5,839 nucleotides of DNA from Longicatena sp. (GTDB lineage: Bacteria > Bacillota_I > Bacilli_A > Erysipelotrichales > Erysipelotrichaceae), in contig JAHHST010000081.1 of NCBI GenBank assembly GCA_020025055.1, forward strand, positions 1 through 5,839, written 5' to 3'. The position numbers and the translations under genes were made by a program. Positions 5,357-5,839 of this stretch are shown piece by piece. Within the stretch, counting starts at the first letter, position 1; each line of letters starts with the position of its first letter. Under the pieces are notes generated by a model. That model was not told the DNA's origin, did not search any database, and was given only the letters and a program-made list of their open reading frames with translations.

Positions 5357-5839
5357 GACAAGAAAAGGAAGCTGCGCGTCTCAAGGCGAAAAAGCAGCGA
5401 TTATCAAAGAACTTAGAGAAGAAGGATATAAACTGAGTTATCTCCTTAAAGCTATGGGTCTAGCTAAATCTACATATTACTTTGAAATAAGTAAAGAAGA
5501 CATTGTCGCTAAAAGAAATAAAGAAGTATTAAAGCAGATAACCCATATATTTAATGATAATAAAGGTCGTTATGGAGTGAGAAGAGTTCATCATGAACTA
5601 ATTAATCGTGGCTATAATATTAACCACAAAAGAGTTCAAAGACTTATGCATAAGGCAGGATTACATGGTAAGCATCCTAAAACAAAATATCATTCTTATA
5701 AAGGTAATGTAGGAAGGATTGCAGATAATGTAATAAACAGGAACTTTAATACAACAGCGCCATTACAAAAATGGACAACTGATATATCACAATTTAATTT
5801 TTCATGGGGCAAATGTTATCTTTCACCGATTCTAGATAT
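5340..5839 (+). CDS. IS3-family transposase OrfB, partial (3' end beyond the window)
   Basis: OrfB carries the DDE catalytic core that, as an OrfA-OrfB fusion, cuts and joins the element ends. The frame is open from just after a TAA at 5337-5339 to the window edge, without a clear ATG and ribosome site. The family-like protein starts near 5394 (KAAIIKELREEGYKL). Helical DNA-binding segments follow (LLKAMGLAKSTYY; GRYGVRRVHHELI; NHKRVQRLMHKAGLHGK), then the start of the integrase core, QKWTTDISQF. The Asp of TTD (codon 5781-5783) is the first catalytic acid. The sequence stops within YLSPILD, so the second Asp and the Glu are outside. The frame is +1 (equal to -2) relative to orfA, not the usual -1. 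Translation must come from recoding or possibly a weak start such as ATT 5400. Whether the element is active cannot be told. Confidence 0.85.
5348..5389 (+). repeat. Inverted repeat in the orfA-orfB junction
   Basis: CCTTGAGAC (5351-5359) is the exact reverse complement of GTCTCAAGG (5378-5386). Adding G5350-C5387, a T-G pair and T5348-A5389 gives 12 pairs around an 18-base loop. The loop carries AAGGAAG (5365-5371). As mRNA this stem sits directly after the A7 run, where stimulators of -1 frameshifting are usually found. Its 3' arm ends at the second candidate slippery site. Confidence 0.65.
5388..5394 (+). other. Candidate orfA-to-orfB -1 frameshift site
   Basis: Read in the frame of the displaced orfA tail, the bases are G-AAA-AAG. 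Sliding back one base gives GAA AAA GCA, which is the orfB frame. This is a variant of the IS3-family site A-AAA-AAG and would join OrfA to OrfB if OrfA still arrived in that frame. In this copy the orfA frame stops earlier, at 5356, so the site can be used only after a shift at the A7 run. Confidence 0.4.

Larger units (their letters stand above)
5344..5436 (+). pseudogene. Displaced C-terminal segment of orfA
   Basis: These 30 codons plus stop lie in the -1 frame relative to the upstream part of orfA. They begin RIALRQEKEAARLKAKKQR and end KKDIN before TGA 5434-5436. The charged, helical character continues the leucine-zipper region and resembles the end of related OrfA proteins as I remember them. 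It is therefore read as the original orfA tail, out of frame through loss of one base near 5338-5346. A short hairpin (5422-5431 with 5438-5447, one mismatch) has this TGA near its loop. Confidence 0.55.
4825..5839 (+). mobile_element. Left part of an IS3-family (IS150-group) insertion sequence
   Basis: The identity rests on the paired orfA and orfB transposase genes in overlapping frames, the mark of the IS3 family. OrfB resembles the IS150 product InsK at points such as GRYGVRRV, NHKRVQRLM, and KWTTD followed by YLSPILD. The exact left end is not certain. TG at 4825-4826 is proposed because IS3 elements begin 5'-TG, and the bases after it (ACCC, then ACTGGACA) resemble the ACCC...TTGGAC pattern of IS150-type ends. 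If correct, insertion was about nine bases after the dnaJ stop. The right end and the target duplication lie outside the window, so the terminal repeats cannot be verified. Confidence 0.8.

Noticed and set aside
5146..5361. Reverse-strand open frame opposite orfA
   Set aside because: No ribosome site, and it lies entirely under a recognisable transposase gene.
1..5839. tRNA, rRNA, CRISPR array or defence system
   Set aside because: No cloverleaf, regularly spaced repeat or associated gene was seen; the window is fully explained by the chaperone operon and one insertion sequence.

Overview
The window is AT-rich and carries a class I heat-shock operon in the order hrcA-grpE-dnaK-dnaJ, all on the + strand. 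The 5' half of an IS3-family (IS150-like) insertion sequence follows almost immediately and is cut by the right edge. The organism is a low-GC Firmicute. Supporting points are the hrcA-first gene order, the CIRCE operator, strong AAGGAGG ribosome sites, and a 602-residue DnaK without the extra ATPase-domain segment of Gram-negative DnaKs. The wording of the HrcA and DnaJ proteins suggests Erysipelotrichia or relatives, but that is an impression from sequence style, not a search result.

Layout: positions 1-66 hold the operon control region, with the tail of one CIRCE operator, a -10 box and a second CIRCE. hrcA (67-1083), grpE (1096-1725) and dnaK (1743-3551) are packed with gaps of 12 and 17 bases. 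A 157-base gap before dnaJ (3709-4815) contains a long hairpin, a weak candidate promoter and two hairpins that cannot form together. About 20 bases after dnaJ comes a strong hairpin plus T-run, whose 3' arm also carries the ribosome site of the transposase gene orfA (4877-5356). orfB follows in another frame and runs off the window at 5839.

How the parts work together: HrcA represses the operon through CIRCE. DnaK is the ATP-driven chaperone, DnaJ delivers substrates and stimulates its ATPase, and GrpE exchanges its nucleotide. The insertion sequence sits where many Firmicutes have prmA and rsmE, so it probably ends the chaperone transcript and separates it from whatever followed.

The chaperone genes look intact and ordinary. 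The points worth a second look are the doubled CIRCE, the switch-like leader of dnaJ, the terminator that hides the transposase ribosome site, and the orfA/orfB junction. At that junction the orfB frame cannot be reached by the single -1 shift normal for this family, which suggests a one-base lesion in orfA. I see no evidence for an undescribed biological system here.
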